Assembly (NCBI GenBank): GCA_033961575.1
Contig: CM066732.1
Location: 83,321,687 to 83,385,686 of the forward strand
Direction: 5' to 3'
From: Aselliscus stoliczkanus
Taxonomy: Eukaryota > Chordata > Mammalia > Chiroptera > Hipposideridae
Length of the DNA stretch: 64,000 nt
The notes below the pieces were generated by a model. That model worked only from the letters and a program-made list of their open reading frames with translations, did no database searches and was not told where the DNA came from. Shown one piece after another: positions 61,195 to 64,000 of this stretch. Numbering within the stretch: the stretch's first letter is position 1; each line of letters starts with the position of its first letter. The position numbers and the translations under genes were made by a program.

Positions 61195-61660
61195 ATGACT
61201 TAAAAATGTAATTATTTATTATTGCTCCTGGGTTTACAGATCATCCATTTAATTCTTCTGATCTGGGCTGGGCTTGGTTGATCTCAGTGGGCTCATTTTT
61301 GTAACTGCCATTAGCTCATGGGGCAGCTGGAGTCACCTAGGGGCTGCCTGGAGTCTGGCTGGTCCAGGATGGCCTCAGCTTGGATGGATGGCTTGTCTCT
61401 GTTCCACATGGTCTCTTGTCCCCCAGCAGGCTAACTCAGGTTTATTGTTCTCCTGGCAGAAGGAGCATCCCAAGAGGAAAAGAAGTGTTCAAGGGTTCTT
61501 GGGGCCTATGCTTACACCTGACATATTGTCATGTCTGCTGAATCTTGTAGGTCAAAGACCATATCAAAGAGTAGGAAAATAAACTCTATTTCTGGGTGGT
61601 AAAACTCCGAAGATACATTGCAAGGGAAAGGTGGAAAATTGAGGCTCTTTTTACAATCAA
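61195..61660 (+). mobile_element. Unclassified old repeat, copy 2
   Basis: 'tctgggctgggcttggttga', 'ggtccaggatggcctcagct', 'gttccacatggtctcttgtc' and 'cccagcaggctaactcaggt' are in the same order as the related region near 24285. The 102-codon frame at 61274-61582 is inside it and not a gene. Confidence 0.45.
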
Positions 61661-61950
61661 TCTGCTATAACTCCTTTAAATTCATTTATATAGATATAGA
61701 TATTTATTTGTAGATACAGATGTACTTTTAAAATGTAAAGTAACAAAGTTATAAACATTTATATACATAAAATAGTTGTATATATATGTGTGTATTTATA
61801 TATAAATTATAATTCAATATAAATATGTAACTGTATAATGTATAACACATATTATGTATAATATAATTATAATTTTTATACATAATATGTATATAATTTC
61901 TAAACTAGGATAATAGGACTTAATAGTCTGAATTAATTTCATGCTCTATC
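61661..61950. repeat. AT-rich tract with a palindrome
   Basis: Dense TATA/TTAT sequence with a perfect 14-bp inverted repeat at 61847-61860 and 61877-61890. Confidence 0.8.
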
Positions 61951-61971
61951 AGAACTATCCCTTGTTTTATT

Positions 61972-62349
61972 TTATTTTATTTTAAAGATTTTATTGGGGA
62001 ATTAGAGGAGGGGAACAGCATTGGAGAATCGGGAAAGGGGAACAGACAAGTTGCTGTCCTTTTGTTCTTCAGTCTAGTTGCAGAGGACGTTGCTTCATCG
62101 GCCCATGTTGGTATCGTCATTGCACTTGGTCGCCGGCCTCTGGATCGCCACTCACCATAGCTATTAGCAGCTCACGCTGGCTGCCGGCCACTCACTGTAG
62201 CCTATGGCAGCCCACTGCAGTAGGGGCTGCAGCCTATACTGTCACTGGGGCTCACACAGCCCAGCTCCAGGTGGAGCTGTTGTTAGCTGTAGAGGGCAGT
62301 GGCACTGGCCCTCATATGTGGGATCCAAACCGGGGCGTCAGCAGGCCCA
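61972..62349 (-). mobile_element. Composite SINE with a damaged head, antisense
   Basis: Same body and 3' module as 15812-16243. On the minus strand the B-box half of the head is present, but the A box and anticodon region are replaced by a short 'ggcctgctgac' join, consistent with an internal deletion. The tail is AATAAAATCTTT plus (AAAAT)n. A 21-bp duplication with one mismatch, beginning AGAACTATCCCTT, lies at 61951-61971 and 62350-62370. Confidence 0.9.
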
Positions 62350-62370
62350 AGAACTATCCCTTATTTTATT

Positions 62371-62774
62371 AGGTGATGTTTGAAAAGGTTAATTTAGCTG
62401 TACAAAATATCTAATTCTGTGGATAAACTATATTTTGAATCACATATGTGCCACTTTTACTTATTTCATTGAGTTTTTTGAAAAATGGCCACTCTTTTAA
62501 TTGTACCTTATAGAAAAAAAATGGTGAGCAATAAATTCTCTTCAAAATAGAATTAAATAATTTTGTAACAGTGAAAAAAATTAAATGCAATGATCAAAAA
62601 TAATTTCCAAAAAATATTTAATAAAGAATTCATGAGTTATTTTAAATTATAATAAAATCCAAACCATACTATGTGATTCTGGGAAAGAGTGAGGAATGAA
62701 GTGAAAATGTGTTTATCTCCTTGTCTTTCATTGAAAAGAGCTACGAGTATACACAATATCTTTGGCACATTCTC
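62371..62774. other. AT-rich unique sequence
   Basis: Nothing recognised. Confidence 0.45.
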
Positions 62775-62995
62775 TATGGCACTGCAGTTCTATTCTATAG
62801 TACAAAACTGAGATAAACTCTCTCATATAATGCCATACAGATACAAAAAAGAAAAATGTCACAATGGCATGATTTATAATAATAACCAAGCTGGAAGCAT
62901 TCAAAGTGCCTATCAACAAGAGAATAGAAAAATATATTGTGATAGGTTCACAAAATGGAATATTCTTCTGCAATGAAAACTAATGAACTCTAACT
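62775..62995 (+). mobile_element. Old L1 3' fragment, sense
   Basis: 'catgatttataataataacc', 'gtgcctatcaacaagagaat' and 'aaatggaatattcttctgca' match the late L1 segment preceding the 3' UTR, also present at 16615-16700. Confidence 0.65.
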
Positions 62996-63184
62996 GGAGT
63001 TCAGAACAGGGCTCTGAAGTTACTACTTGTTACTTTAGGAAGCTTTGTTTGTTTGCTGTTTTTTGTTTGTGTATTTGTTTTTGGATGTAAAAGAAACATT
63101 TTTTTTTTCCTTGTAAATCAGCAAATTTCCAGACTGTCATTTTTATCCATTTTACCTTTGCATATGATTGCTTCCACCTTGGGT

Positions 63185-63575
63185 CTTTGTTGTGACTCTT
63201 CCTTCTGCCTGGAATGATCTTCCCCTTTATCATCGTAGTTCTTCATATCTTTTCTCAAAATCATCTTCTCAATGAAGCCTGTGCTGACCATGCTACTTAG
63301 AATTGCAAACCCAATCTCTGCCTCTGGCAGTTCAGATTTCCCTTTCTCTTCTCAATTTTCACCCCCCAGGCCCATCTCATCTTCCAACATACAGTATATG
63401 CAGTTTTTAATTAAACTTGTTGCTCACTGCCTGTCCCTCCTCACTAGCATACAAGTTCCTCATGGGCTGGGGTTTCTGTTTATTTTGTTAGATTACATGT
63501 ATTTATATGGTACATTTAGAGCCGTGCCTGGCACATAGTAGGCACTTAAATATTTTGTTGAGTGAATGAAAGAAT
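63185..63575 (+). mobile_element. L2 LINE 3' end, sense
   Basis: 'ctggaatgatcttccccttt', 'caatgaagcctgtgctgacc', 'gtgcctggcacatagtaggc' and 'acttaaatattttgttgagt' are in L2 order to the 3' end. The 88-codon frame inside is a remnant at most. Confidence 0.85.
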
Positions 63576-63594
63576 GAGTAGGTGTGAGTCTTCA

Positions 63595-63745
63595 CCTAAT
63601 AACTAACAGAATTACAACCTTGAAAGAGTCACTTAACATTTTTGAGCCTTAGTTTCCTTATCTGTATTTTGGAGATAATAATACCTTCATGTGAGGTTTG
63701 TTGTAATGATCTAAAGTGACATCTATGAAAGTACTATGTACAGTG
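63595..63745 (+). mobile_element. MIR fragment, sense
   Basis: 'gaaagagtcacttaacattt', 'ttgagccttagtttccttat' and 'ctgtattttggagataataa' are core MIR motifs. Confidence 0.8.
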
Positions 63746-64000
63746 CTGACACATAATATATTAGGATCAAAAAAGGCTTGCTGTTCTTCTCTTCCTTCCC
63801 TGTCTCCTTTTTTCTCATTATTATCATCCTTAGTTTCCATTAAAATCATTGAATTGCTCACTAAATGTTTAATGAATGTTTGAATAATGCAAGTTATAAA
63901 GAATTACAATCTCAAGAATGGCATGGGTTAAGCATTATAACGTTAAGAGAAAGGACATGTTGTGGGGGAATGAAAACAGGGGAGGTCCTGTGATGAAGAT
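63746..64000. other. Unique sequence
   Basis: Nothing recognised before the window ends. Confidence 0.4.

Overview
This window looks like nuclear DNA from a mammal, most likely a bat of the horseshoe/leaf-nosed bat group (Rhinolophoidea). No open reading frame is longer than 134 codons. The sequence is AT-rich and full of interspersed repeats. It holds mammal-wide elements (MIR, L2, old L1, MaLR-type LTRs, Tigger DNA transposons) and young tRNA-headed SINEs whose 3' part ends in an AATAAAATCTT-type tail. That SINE architecture resembles the Rhin-type SINEs I know from rhinolophoid bats. The species cannot be settled from the sequence alone.

I see no convincing protein-coding gene. The window reads as intergenic or deep intronic DNA. 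The only candidate coding piece is an 85-codon stretch on the minus strand (55515-55773). It has a good splice-acceptor-like sequence in front of it and a lysine/glutamate-rich product, and I do not recognise it. A locally GC-rich block (about 40600-41100) is the best candidate for a regulatory island.

Layout. 1-5500: single-copy AT-rich DNA with two head-only SINEs, MIR pieces and an L1 3' end. 5503-8560: a dimeric SINE whose tail has grown into a long GGAA/GAAA microsatellite, then antisense old L1. 8560-14300: mostly unique sequence with one SINE. 14300-19660: a dense repeat cluster with a SINE, a probable solo LTR, old L1 carrying a full-length composite SINE, a younger L1 3' end, and another long antisense L1. 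19660-41550: mostly unique DNA with L2, MIR, one MaLR LTR and a small DNA transposon that contains an internal 80-bp duplication. 41560-52676: two related Tigger elements in opposite orientation, two MaLR LTRs and microsatellites. Between the two Tiggers lies a 33-36 nt copy of the 5' half of tRNA-Glu, flanked by a perfect 16-bp target-site duplication. 52680-64000: SINEs, a palindromic MITE, an L1 5'-like segment, a MaLR LTR, a second composite SINE, and L1, L2 and MIR pieces.

The most notable items are the tailless tRNA-Glu half inserted by apparent retroposition (46933-46997), and SINE families that share a 3' module but carry different tRNA-like heads and bodies. Family names rest on remembered consensus sequences and were not checked by search. 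Boundaries given without a target-site duplication are approximate.
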